The position numbers and the translations under genes are program-made. Positions 27,237 through 34,281 of a stretch of 64,000 bases of DNA are shown one piece after another. Position 1 is the first letter of the stretch. The number at the start of each line of letters is the position of its first letter. Location: the NCBI GenBank assembly GCA_964372095.1, contig CAYJPV010000012.1, positions 62,001 to 126,000 of the forward strand. The letters are read 5' to 3'. Source of the stretch: CAYJPV01 sp964372095. Lineage in GTDB: Bacteria > Acidobacteriota > Vicinamibacteria > Vicinamibacterales > JAKQTR01. The notes beneath the pieces are model-generated. The model ran no database searches, was not told the origin of the DNA, and saw only the letters and a program-made list of their open reading frames with translations.

Positions 27237-28457
27237 GTGAAGCGTATCCACCCCGAGCCGATTCGCGTCGCCCGCCGCGGCACCTCACGGGAGATCAACC
27301 GCCGCATCCTCCTGAACCTCGTGCGCGCCACCCAACCCGTCTCCCGCGCCGACCTCGCCCGTGTCATGGGCACCCGGCGCGGCGCCATCAGCCTCATCGT
27401 CAACGACCTCATCACCGAGGGCATCCTCTTCGAAGGCGCCAAGGGCGAAACCCCCCGCGGCCGCAAACCCAAGTTCCTCTACATCGACTCGCGCAGGCGG
27501 TCCGTCATCGCCGTGGACGTCCGGCCGACCCGCACCTACATCATGGTGACCGACCTGCTGACCGAACCGATCGTCGGCGTCTCGAGTTTCCCGACCCAGA
27601 ACGACGCCAGCCTGTTCATCAAGACCCTCGCCACCCGTATCCGCCGCATCCGCGAGGATCACAAGGAACTCGGGCAGTGCGAAGGCATCGGCCTGGTCGT
27701 CCCCGGCATGGTCGATGGCGCCGGGGCCTGCATCTCGTTCGCCCCGCGCCTCGGGTGGCGGGACTTTCCGCTCCGCGACCTGCTCGCCAAAGAGACAGGC
27801 CTCCCGGTGCACATCGAGAACTCCGGCCGGGCCTGCGCCATCGCCCAGGTGTGGGACGTGCGGCGCGAAACCGGACGCAGCGGCGATTTCGTGTTCCTCT
27901 CGGTGTCGGACGGTCTCGGCGTCGGCCTGGTCGTCAACGGCGAAGTCGTCCGCGGCCGCCATAACGTCGCCGGCGAGTTCGGACATGTGCCGCTGAACGT
28001 CGATGGCGCGCTCTGCGCCTGCGGCGCCCAGGGCTGCTGGGAGGCCTACGTGTCGAACCTCGCCACGTTGTCGCGGTATTTCGGCCGCGAGATCTCTCCA
28101 CGCAAACCGATCCCTCCCGAGATTGCCTCGTTCACCGTCGACGATCTGGTGGCCCGGGCGCGCGGCGGCGATACCAAGGCCGTCGCCGCGCTCCAGTCGA
28201 CGGCCCACTACCTGGGCCTGGGCCTCGGATCGGTGGTCAATGCCGTCGACCCCGCGCGCATCTTCATCAGCGGCGAGATCATCGCGGCCTGGGATCTGCT
28301 CGAGCCGACGGTCCGCCAGGCCCTGGCCACGCGCGTCCTCGCGCCGGCCGCCACGAGTATTGAGATCACGGCAGTGCCGTCACCCGATCATCCCCGGCTG
28401 CGCGGCGCCGCGGCCCTGGTCACGGCACCCCTGTTCGCGGCACCGCAGGTCGGATAA
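27237..28457 (+). CDS. ROK-family transcriptional repressor
   Basis: A 406-residue ROK regulator. An N-terminal winged helix (about 12-75; TSREINRRILLNLVRATQPV, SRADLARVMGTRRGAISLIV) precedes an ASKHA sugar-binding domain with the ROK signature HNVAGEFGHVPL and the zinc-binding CACGAQGCWEAYVS. GTG at 27237 is chosen because the upstream 40 codons lie in the promoter/operator. It faces the TonB receptor and leads the SDR and transporter genes, so it probably represses the import system until a sugar ligand binds. As its own operator overlaps its -10 box, autorepression is expected. Confidence 0.92.
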   Translation: MKRIHPEPIRVARRGTSREINRRILLNLVRATQPVSRADLARVMGTRRGAISLIVNDLITEGILFEGAKGETPRGRKPKFLYIDSRRRSVIAVDVRPTRTYIMVTDLLTEPIVGVSSFPTQNDASLFIKTLATRIRRIREDHKELGQCEGIGLVVPGMVDGAGACISFAPRLGWRDFPLRDLLAKETGLPVHIENSGRACAIAQVWDVRRETGRSGDFVFLSVSDGLGVGLVVNGEVVRGRHNVAGEFGHVPLNVDGALCACGAQGCWEAYVSNLATLSRYFGREISPRKPIPPEIASFTVDDLVARARGGDTKAVAALQSTAHYLGLGLGSVVNAVDPARIFISGEIIAAWDLLEPTVRQALATRVLAPAATSIEITAVPSPDHPRLRGAAALVTAPLFAAPQVG

Positions 28458-28514
28458 GCAGAAACCCACGACAGGCAGCCCCGGACCGTGAGGTCTGGGA
28501 ATAGGAGTCTCGAC

Positions 28515-29276
28515 ATGAGCGGATTGACGGGTCGGGTCGCACTGGTCACAGGAGCGGAAGTCGGCATCGGACGAGCCACGGCCCTCGCGCTGGCGGCTGA
28601 AGGTGCCGACGTCGCCGTGCACTACTACGCAGATGACGCCGGCGCTCGAGCAGCCGCGCACGCCGTCGAAGCCCTCGGCCGGCGGGCCGCGGTCTTCCAG
28701 GGCGACCTGACGAAGAACGCCGACGTCTCTCGCGTGGTTCGGGATGCCGAGGCGCAGTTCGGCCGCATCGACATCCTCGTCAACAACGCCGGCGGGTTGC
28801 TGGGACGTCAGTCTCTCGTGGACATGACCGAGGCGTTCTTTCACGACGTCATGAACGTCAACGTGCTGACAACCTTCCTCTGCTGTCAGGCTGTGGCTCC
28901 CGGCATGATCGCCCGCCGCCACGGCGCCATTGTCAACCTCACCTCGCTGGCGGCGCACAACGGCGGCGGCCCGGGCGCCTCGATGTACGCCGCCGCCAAG
29001 GCCGCGGTGCTGACGCTGACCAAGGCCTACGCGAAAGAACTCGCCCCGCACGGCATCCGTGTCAACGCCGTGTCGCCGGGCCTCATCGGTGGCACGCCGT
29101 TCCACAAGACCTTCACGAGCCCCGAGGCCTTCGCAGCCACGATCAAGACGATTCCGCTCGGCCGGGCCGGCGAGCCAGACGATGTGGCGAAAGTGATCAC
29201 GTTCCTGGCTGGCGACGGCGCGTCGTTTGTCGCGGGCGAGACCATCGAAATCAACGGCGGCATGTACCTGCGGTAG
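28515..29276 (+). CDS. Short-chain dehydrogenase/reductase (KduD-like)
   Basis: A 253-residue classical SDR. The cofactor motif TGAEVGIG is at about 11-18, NNAGG near 90, the catalytic Ser in LTSLAAHN near 142 and YAAAK (Tyr/Lys) near 160. GGAG lies 8 nt before the ATG. It sits between the ROK regulator and an ExuT-like transporter, which fits oxidation or reduction of a uronate-derived keto sugar as in KduD-type steps. The exact substrate is not readable. Confidence 0.88.
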   Translation: MSGLTGRVALVTGAEVGIGRATALALAAEGADVAVHYYADDAGARAAAHAVEALGRRAAVFQGDLTKNADVSRVVRDAEAQFGRIDILVNNAGGLLGRQSLVDMTEAFFHDVMNVNVLTTFLCCQAVAPGMIARRHGAIVNLTSLAAHNGGGPGASMYAAAKAAVLTLTKAYAKELAPHGIRVNAVSPGLIGGTPFHKTFTSPEAFAATIKTIPLGRAGEPDDVAKVITFLAGDGASFVAGETIEINGGMYLR

Positions 29277-29286
29277 TGAGCCCGTT

Positions 29287-30555
29287 ATGAAGATTCCGCG
29301 CCTGCGCTGGCTGATGATCAGCCTGATCTTCCTGGCCACGGTCATCAACTACATCGATCGACAGACCGTCTCGGTGCTGAAGACGGCGATCAGCACCGAC
29401 CTCGGCCTGTCGAACGCCGATTACGCCGCGATCCAGAACAGTTTCCTGGTGCTGTACGGCATCAGCCAGATGGTCTCCGGCCGCTTGTACGATCGTATCG
29501 GGACGCGCCTCGGATTCATCTTCTCGATCGTGGTCTGGTCGGGTGCGGCCATCGCCCACGCCTTCGCCCGCACCGCCGGCCAGTTCCGCGTGTGCCGCGG
29601 CGTCCTGGGGTTCGGCGAGGCGGGCAACTGGCCCGGCGCGGCCAAACTCGTCGGCGAGTGGTTCCCCGTGAGCGAGCGCGCCCTCGGCATGGGTATCTTC
29701 AACACGGGCGCCGCGCTCGGGGGCGCGGTGTCGCCGCCGATCATCGCGTGGCTCGCCCTCACGTACGGCTGGCGCTCTACCTTTGTCGTCACCGGGTTGC
29801 TGGGGTTCGTCTGGCTCGCGCTGTGGGTCGTGTTGTACCAGGTACCCGAGCGCCATCCGTGGATCACCGAGGCGGAGCGGGCACATATCCTGTCGGATCG
29901 CGTGACCAACGCCGCCCAGCAGGCGGACTGGCAGCCGGGCTGGCTGACGTTGCTCACGTATCGCCAGACGTGGGCCGTGGTGGTCGGCCGCTTCATCACG
30001 GATCCGATCTGGTGGCTCTACATCTTCTGGCTGCCGAGTTATTTCCAGGAGGCGCGCGGATTCAGCCTCCAGCAGATTGGTCTCTCGGCCTGGCTGCCGT
30101 TCCTCTGCGCGGGAATTGGCGCGCTCGGCGGCGGATGGGCGTCAGGGTACCTCATCCAGCGTGGCTGGACCGTGGATCGCGCCCGAAAGACGGTGATGGC
30201 GTTCGGCGCGCTGCTGACGCCCGCCGGCATCTTCGCCATGCGGGCGGAAAGCCCGTACACCGCTCTCTTCCTGATGGGCGTCGTGCTCTTCGGGTTCCAG
30301 GTCTGGATCAACAACCTGCAGACGCTGCCGAGCGACTTCTTCCCCAAGTCGGCCGTCGGGTCGGTATTCGGACTCGGCGGGACGTCGGCCGCCATCGCGA
30401 GCGTGATCTACAACTTCGGCACCGGCCACGTGGTCGATGCCATGGGGTACACCCCGGTGTTCGTGGTCGCCGGCGTGCTTGGACCGCTCGGGCTGGTCGC
30501 GGCGGTGCTCCTGGCGGGCCGCGTCACACCCATCAAGACCGCGGACCTGCGCTAG
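29287..30555 (+). CDS. MFS transporter, ExuT/ACS-family (hexuronate-type)
   Basis: A 422-residue major-facilitator protein with 12 predicted helices. The N-terminus has the anion:cation symporter signature INYIDRQTVSVLKTAISTDL, and loop 2-3 carries GRLYDRIGTRLGF. FGEAGNWPGAAKLVGEWFP in helix 4 matches ExuT/GudP-like permeases. It follows the SDR gene by 10 nt. Transport of hexuronates or a related sugar acid into the cytoplasm, with proton symport, is inferred from family and from the lyase/cupin genes nearby. It is convergent with the crp gene, 17 bp apart. Confidence 0.88.
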   Translation: MKIPRLRWLMISLIFLATVINYIDRQTVSVLKTAISTDLGLSNADYAAIQNSFLVLYGISQMVSGRLYDRIGTRLGFIFSIVVWSGAAIAHAFARTAGQFRVCRGVLGFGEAGNWPGAAKLVGEWFPVSERALGMGIFNTGAALGGAVSPPIIAWLALTYGWRSTFVVTGLLGFVWLALWVVLYQVPERHPWITEAERAHILSDRVTNAAQQADWQPGWLTLLTYRQTWAVVVGRFITDPIWWLYIFWLPSYFQEARGFSLQQIGLSAWLPFLCAGIGALGGGWASGYLIQRGWTVDRARKTVMAFGALLTPAGIFAMRAESPYTALFLMGVVLFGFQVWINNLQTLPSDFFPKSAVGSVFGLGGTSAAIASVIYNFGTGHVVDAMGYTPVFVVAGVLGPLGLVAAVLLAGRVTPIKTADLR

Positions 30556-30572
30556 CCGGTGTGGCGCCGTGC

Positions 30573-31292
30573 CTAGTCGTGTTCGACGACGCTGAGGAGG
30601 CTGCGGTGGACGGTCAATCCGGCTTCACCGTTGTAGTCGATGAACCCGAGTTTCCGGAACTTGTTCATGAACTGGTTGATTCGCGACCGGGTGGTGCCGA
30701 CCATCTGCGCGAGATGCTCCTGGCTGACGCCGGCCACCATCGTTTCGACCACGCTCTCCTTGCCGAAGTGCGACAGGAGGAGGAGCATCCGGGCCAGCCG
30801 CTTTTCGCTGGAGTTGAAGAGCTGATCGACGAGGTCCTCTTCGTAGCGGATGTTGCGGGTCAGCAGGTGCGTCACGAACACCTCCGCCAGGCCCTGCACG
30901 TCGTGGAGCATCCGCACCATGGCGGGGCGGTCCACCCTGGCGAGCGTACACGCACCACCCGTAATCGCCGTGGCCATCCGCGCGGGCTGTCCGGCCAGAC
31001 ATCCTTCACCGAAGAACTCGCCCGCATCCCTCGTGGCGACGATCGCTTCTTTGCCGTCCTGAGAGGCCACCGCAAGCCTGACCTTGCCTCGCAGCAGAAA
31101 GAACACGGAGTCCGCGGGCTCTCCCTGCACGAAGATCGTCCTGTTCGCCCGGTAGTCGACGACGGTCTTCCCGGTGGACACGCCCGCCAGCAGCGTGCGC
31201 CAGTCCACCGCCGCAGCGGTGCCCGGGACGTCGCCGGCCGTCCGTCTCTCCTCCTGGACGCGAGTGGCGGCACGTTGAGCCATCAGCCTCAT
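30573..31292 (-). CDS. Crp/Fnr-family transcriptional regulator in the kai operon
   Basis: A 239-residue Crp/Fnr protein: cyclic-nucleotide-binding beta-roll at about 30-145 (IFVQGEPADSVFFLLRGKVR, FFGEGCLAG), a long dimer helix, and a winged helix-turn-helix at about 165-235 with the recognition region QMVGTTRSRINQFMNKFRKL. That recognition helix lacks the E..SR of FNR and the RE..R of Crp, so a different target is expected. It has no Fe-S cysteine cluster. The ATG overlaps the kaiB stop codon by 4 nt, so it is coupled to KaiB/KaiC. It is the best candidate to bind the TGTTCA-N4-TGAACA sites in this region. Confidence 0.9.
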   Translation of the reverse strand: MRLMAQRAATRVQEERRTAGDVPGTAAAVDWRTLLAGVSTGKTVVDYRANRTIFVQGEPADSVFFLLRGKVRLAVASQDGKEAIVATRDAGEFFGEGCLAGQPARMATAITGGACTLARVDRPAMVRMLHDVQGLAEVFVTHLLTRNIRYEEDLVDQLFNSSEKRLARMLLLLSHFGKESVVETMVAGVSQEHLAQMVGTTRSRINQFMNKFRKLGFIDYNGEAGLTVHRSLLSVVEHD

Positions 31293-31627
31293 GACCCCAG
31301 TGGTTGCAGGGCCAGGCCAACCAGGACCCGGTCGGTGTCGGACAAGTCACCAATGATCTTCCGTACGGCGTGCGGGAGCTTGACGACCAGCGTCGGGACG
31401 GCCACGATCTGGTCTCCCCGCGCCATCTGCGGGTTCTCCAGGAGGTCGATGACCTCGATCTTGTAGCGACCGTCGAGGTGCTGTTCGCAGAGCGCCTTGA
31501 GGTTGGCGAACGCACGAATCGACTTCGGACTTTGGCCCGCCACGTAGAGCCGCAGCGTCCACGCCACCGGCTTCGGGGGGCGTGGCGCACGAGGCCGCGA
31601 CGGTGCCCTGGTCTTGGGTGCAGGCAT
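31289..31627 (-). CDS. kaiB: KaiB-like clock protein
   Basis: A 112-residue KaiB. Residues about 22-108 match the thioredoxin-like, fold-switching family: LRLYVAGQSPKSIRAFANLK, IEVIDLLENPQMARGDQIVA, VPTLVVKLP and RKIIGDLSDTDRVLVGL. The first 20 residues are a Pro/Arg-rich extension. Its ATG directly abuts the KaiC stop codon, and its own stop overlaps the downstream crp start. KaiA is not encoded here, as in most non-cyanobacterial kaiBC loci, so the pair may act as an hourglass or a stress/energy timer and not a full oscillator. Confidence 0.93.
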   Translation of the reverse strand: MPAPKTRAPSRPRAPRPPKPVAWTLRLYVAGQSPKSIRAFANLKALCEQHLDGRYKIEVIDLLENPQMARGDQIVAVPTLVVKLPHAVRKIIGDLSDTDRVLVGLALQPLGS

Positions 31628-33385
31628 TCAGTGTTTCCGCGCGGGCGTTCCCCGCTGCTCGCTGTGATAGGAGGAGGTGTCGGCCTTGCGGCTGCGCACC
31701 ATCTGTCCGCGCTCCAGCAGCAGGGCTTCGCCGGCTTGCGTCGATGCCGAGATGGTCTGCTGGATGTTCTCCTCCTCCTCCTCGAATTCGGTCCTGAGCA
31801 TCACCATGCGGGCCTCGAACATCCGGCGTTTGCGATCCAGTTCGCGACGGCGGCCCTCCAGTTCATTGGCCCGGCAGGTGTCGGCCGCCTTTTCGCGCCC
31901 TTCCTGTGACACCCGGGCCGAACCGGTCAGCACACCATCCGGCCCGAGGTAGACGTCAAGCAGCCGAAGGCCATCGCCTGTAATCAGGAACTCGCGGATC
32001 TGGTTGGAGTGCTCCATCCCGCGCGACTTCAGGACGCTGATGGCGCGGTTCCGCTCGCCTTCGACCACGATGCTCTTCAACCGGATGCACGTATCCATCA
32101 AGGTCGACACGTCCGATTCGCTGGCGTCGAGTTCGTCGCCGCCCGCCGCGAGGCTGGTGAAGACCGAGGTGATGCCCTGCGTCTTGAGATAGTCGACCAG
32201 CCGCGTGAGCATCGACCGCACCTCGTGGTGGGTACTGACCGAGAGCAGGTTCGTCACCGGATCCACGACGACGACGCTCGGCGTGAAATCGGAGACACAC
32301 CGGTGGGTCACCAGCAGGTGTTCTTCAATGCCGCCGTGACTGGGTCGCGACGCCTGGAACCGCAGCAGGCCGTTGCGGGTCCACGGCTCGAGGTCGATGC
32401 CAATCGACCGCATGTTGCGCATGACCTGCCGGGGTGACTCTTCGAACGCAAAGTACAGGCACCGTTCGCCGCGCCGGCAGGCCGCATCGACGAAGTGCGC
32501 GGCGACGCTGCTCTTCCCGGTCCCCGAGGTGCCGGACACCAGGATGCTGCTGCCCTTCAGATAGCCCTTGCCTCCCAGCATGGTATCCAGCCTGGCGATG
32601 CCGCTTGACGTGCGTTCCGTGGGAGCCGCGTGGTCCAGCCGCAGGGATGAGACCGGCAGCACCGAGATGCCGTGGTCGTCAATGAGGAATGGGTATTCGT
32701 TCGTGCCGTGCGTCGATCCCCGGTACTTGACCACGCGCAGGCGCCGCGTCGAGATCTCATCCCGCGTCCGGTGATCGAGCACGATCACGCAGTCCGAGAC
32801 GAACTCTTCGATGCCGTGCCGTGTCAGCCGGTCGGGCCGGTCCCGCTCAGCGGTGATGACCGTGGTCAGCCCCTGCTGCTTGAGCCAGGCGAACAGGCGG
32901 CGGATCTCGGCGCGCAGGATGCCGGGGTTCGGCAATTCCCCGAACAGCGCCTCGATGGTATCCAGGACGATCCGTCGCGCCCCGACCCTCCCGACGGCGT
33001 CGGCGATGCGAATGAAGAGGCCGTCGAGGTCGTACTCGCCGCTCTCCGCAATCTCGCTCCGCGAGATCTGCACGTGGTCCAGGAACAACTTTTTGTCGGC
33101 CACGAGCCGGCTCAGGTCGAAGCCCAGCGAGGCGCTGTTCGTCGTCAGATCCGGAATCGTCTCCTCGAATGACATGAACACGCCAGGTTCGTCGTATCGC
33201 GTGGCGCCCCGCACCAGGAACTCCAGCCCGAACAACGTCTTGCCGGAGCCGGCCCCACCGCTGACGAGCGTAGGCCGTCCGGTCGGCAACCCGCCGCCCG
33301 TGATCTCGTCCAGCCCCTGGATCCCGGTCAACGACTTCTGCAGGGTCTTCGGCGATGGCCGTCGTGCGGTTGCCTTCTGTCTCAT
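31628..33385 (-). CDS. kaiC: KaiC-like ATPase/kinase with coiled-coil C-terminal tail
   Basis: A 585-residue double-RecA-domain protein. CI has Walker A GGAGSGKT (43-50) and the catalytic Glu pair 74-75 (SFEET). CII has GTSGTGKS (285-292) and Glu315-316 (AFEES). The autophosphorylation pair is kept as Ser427-Thr428 in ESDVSTLMDT, aligned with Ser431-Thr432 of Synechococcus KaiC. After CII, residues about 495-570 form a charged coiled coil (RRRELDRKRRMFEAR) absent from cyanobacterial KaiC. It overlaps the upstream 62-aa gene by 4 nt and abuts kaiB, so stoichiometric expression is likely. Autokinase and phosphatase activity are inferred. Confidence 0.94.
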   Translation of the reverse strand: MRQKATARRPSPKTLQKSLTGIQGLDEITGGGLPTGRPTLVSGGAGSGKTLFGLEFLVRGATRYDEPGVFMSFEETIPDLTTNSASLGFDLSRLVADKKLFLDHVQISRSEIAESGEYDLDGLFIRIADAVGRVGARRIVLDTIEALFGELPNPGILRAEIRRLFAWLKQQGLTTVITAERDRPDRLTRHGIEEFVSDCVIVLDHRTRDEISTRRLRVVKYRGSTHGTNEYPFLIDDHGISVLPVSSLRLDHAAPTERTSSGIARLDTMLGGKGYLKGSSILVSGTSGTGKSSVAAHFVDAACRRGERCLYFAFEESPRQVMRNMRSIGIDLEPWTRNGLLRFQASRPSHGGIEEHLLVTHRCVSDFTPSVVVVDPVTNLLSVSTHHEVRSMLTRLVDYLKTQGITSVFTSLAAGGDELDASESDVSTLMDTCIRLKSIVVEGERNRAISVLKSRGMEHSNQIREFLITGDGLRLLDVYLGPDGVLTGSARVSQEGREKAADTCRANELEGRRRELDRKRRMFEARMVMLRTEFEEEEENIQQTISASTQAGEALLLERGQMVRSRKADTSSYHSEQRGTPARKH

Positions 33386-33570
33386 GCAGAGTGTCCCGGA
33401 AGTGACCGGACGCGTGTGCGCGCCAGTCGGGCCCTGAGGTTGCGCAGGTCCCTGCGGCAGCCCGCAACGGCCGCGTCGGCGGCGGTCAGGCGTTCGCGCA
33501 GGTACGTGCGGGCCAGCAGCGCCCGCTCGAGTTGCAGCATGAGCCGCGAGGATTCAACGGGACCATTCAT
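33382..33570 (-). CDS. Small coiled-coil protein, first gene of the kai operon
   Basis: A 62-residue Arg/Leu-rich helical protein (SSRLMLQLERALLARTYLRE, DAAVAGCRRDLRNLRARLAR). Its stop codon overlaps the kaiC ATG by 4 nt, the same coupling seen at kaiB-crp, and its start follows the -10 box and the Crp-like site at a normal leader distance. It looks like one long amphipathic helical hairpin. No family is recognised. Its place ahead of kaiC raises the possibility of a KaiC-binding partner, but no sequence similarity to KaiA is visible. The ribosome-binding site is weak. Confidence 0.65.
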   Translation of the reverse strand: MNGPVESSRLMLQLERALLARTYLRERLTAADAAVAGCRRDLRNLRARLARTRVRSLPGHSA

Positions 33571-33579
33571 GGTGCACCC

Positions 33580-33624
33580 AGCGTAGCGGAAGCGGGCGGG
33601 CTGAAACTGTTCACAATTGAACAG
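33580..33624 (-). promoter_or_regulatory. kai-operon promoter with class II Crp/Fnr-type site
   Basis: CTGTTCACAATTGAACAG (33607-33624) is a perfect 7-4-7 palindrome. Its centre lies 33 bp from the centre of the minus-strand TACGCT (33580-33585), which places it at about -41.5 from the predicted start near 33574. No -35 box is present, as expected for class II activation. The same core, spacing and geometry recur before the response-regulator gene at 37206-37250. Confidence 0.72.
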
Positions 33625-33683
33625 GCTGGCCGCTGCCGGTGCGGGACACGCGCACCGGCAGGGCGAGAGTAACGGGGACTTCG

Positions 33684-34124
33684 TCAGTTGGAGTCGAGCT
33701 TCTGGACATCCTTGATGTCGCGCAGGGTCCGCCGCATGTCTTCGACGACTCGCATGCCGTCGAGCGTCGCCTCCAGCGATTCGGCCGTCGCCGCCACCGC
33801 ATCCATGGCAGCATGTCGGGCGGCGTCGGCCGCGGTTCGGGCTTCTTCGCTGGCCATTCGCGCTGACTCTCCGGCTTCCCGCATACGTTCCCGCTCCTCC
33901 CGCACGGCTTCGAGCGCCTCCCGGTGCTGGTCGCGAACGGCCCGCGCTTCTTCGGCGAGCTGGCGAAACTGTTCCGCTTCGTCCCTCGCCGACTCGGCGG
34001 ACCGGCGGCGCTCCTCCGCATGCGCCGGAGCCCATTCGCTGTCCCGCAGGGTTCCGGGCTGCCGCTCGTCTTCGTGCGCCGCCGGCTGCTCCAGCGGTCC
34101 CGGGGACTGATCGTCGGTTGGCAT
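33684..34124 (-). CDS. Coiled-coil protein of unknown function
   Basis: A 146-residue protein dominated by an Ala/Glu/Arg-rich coiled coil over residues about 40-125 (EEARAVRDQHREALEAVREE and following). No membrane segment or enzymatic motif is visible. The ATG at 34124 is chosen because AGGGAG lies about 8 nt upstream; the frame is open further but without a site. It ends just upstream of the kai promoter and is on the same strand, so read-through into the kai operon is possible. A scaffolding or structural role is a guess. Confidence 0.7.
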   Translation of the reverse strand: MPTDDQSPGPLEQPAAHEDERQPGTLRDSEWAPAHAEERRRSAESARDEAEQFRQLAEEARAVRDQHREALEAVREERERMREAGESARMASEEARTAADAARHAAMDAVAATAESLEATLDGMRVVEDMRRTLRDIKDVQKLDSN

Positions 34125-34246
34125 CACGGTACTCCCTCGCGTGAGCCAGCGCGGGGGAACCGGCGGTTCGCCCTCACACGCGGCATCACCATCGAGGTTA
34201 CCGGACAGGACGCCGCACACCGTGTACTGAACAGCACAGGGTGTGC

Positions 34247-34281
34247 CCTAGCCTCTAGCCTCTAGCCTCTAGCCTCTAGAG
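34247..34281. repeat. Heptanucleotide tandem array (CCTCTAG)
   Basis: Four exact in-phase CCTCTAG units (34252-34279) are preceded by a partial unit CCTAG and followed by AG. The stop codon of the minus-strand SthA gene (34276-34278) is part of a unit, so the array starts exactly at the end of that gene, much as the 23.6-kb array does with the TonB receptor. Confidence 0.85.

Noticed and set aside
31628..33385. RadA/DnaB-type recombinase
   Set aside because: Two RecA-like domains with paired catalytic Glu residues, the ST phospho-site and adjacent kaiB identify KaiC.
34228..34234. TGAACAG half-site upstream of the coiled-coil gene as a third Crp-type site
   Set aside because: The other half, expected at 34217-34223, reads ACACCGT instead of CTGTTCA, so no palindrome exists.
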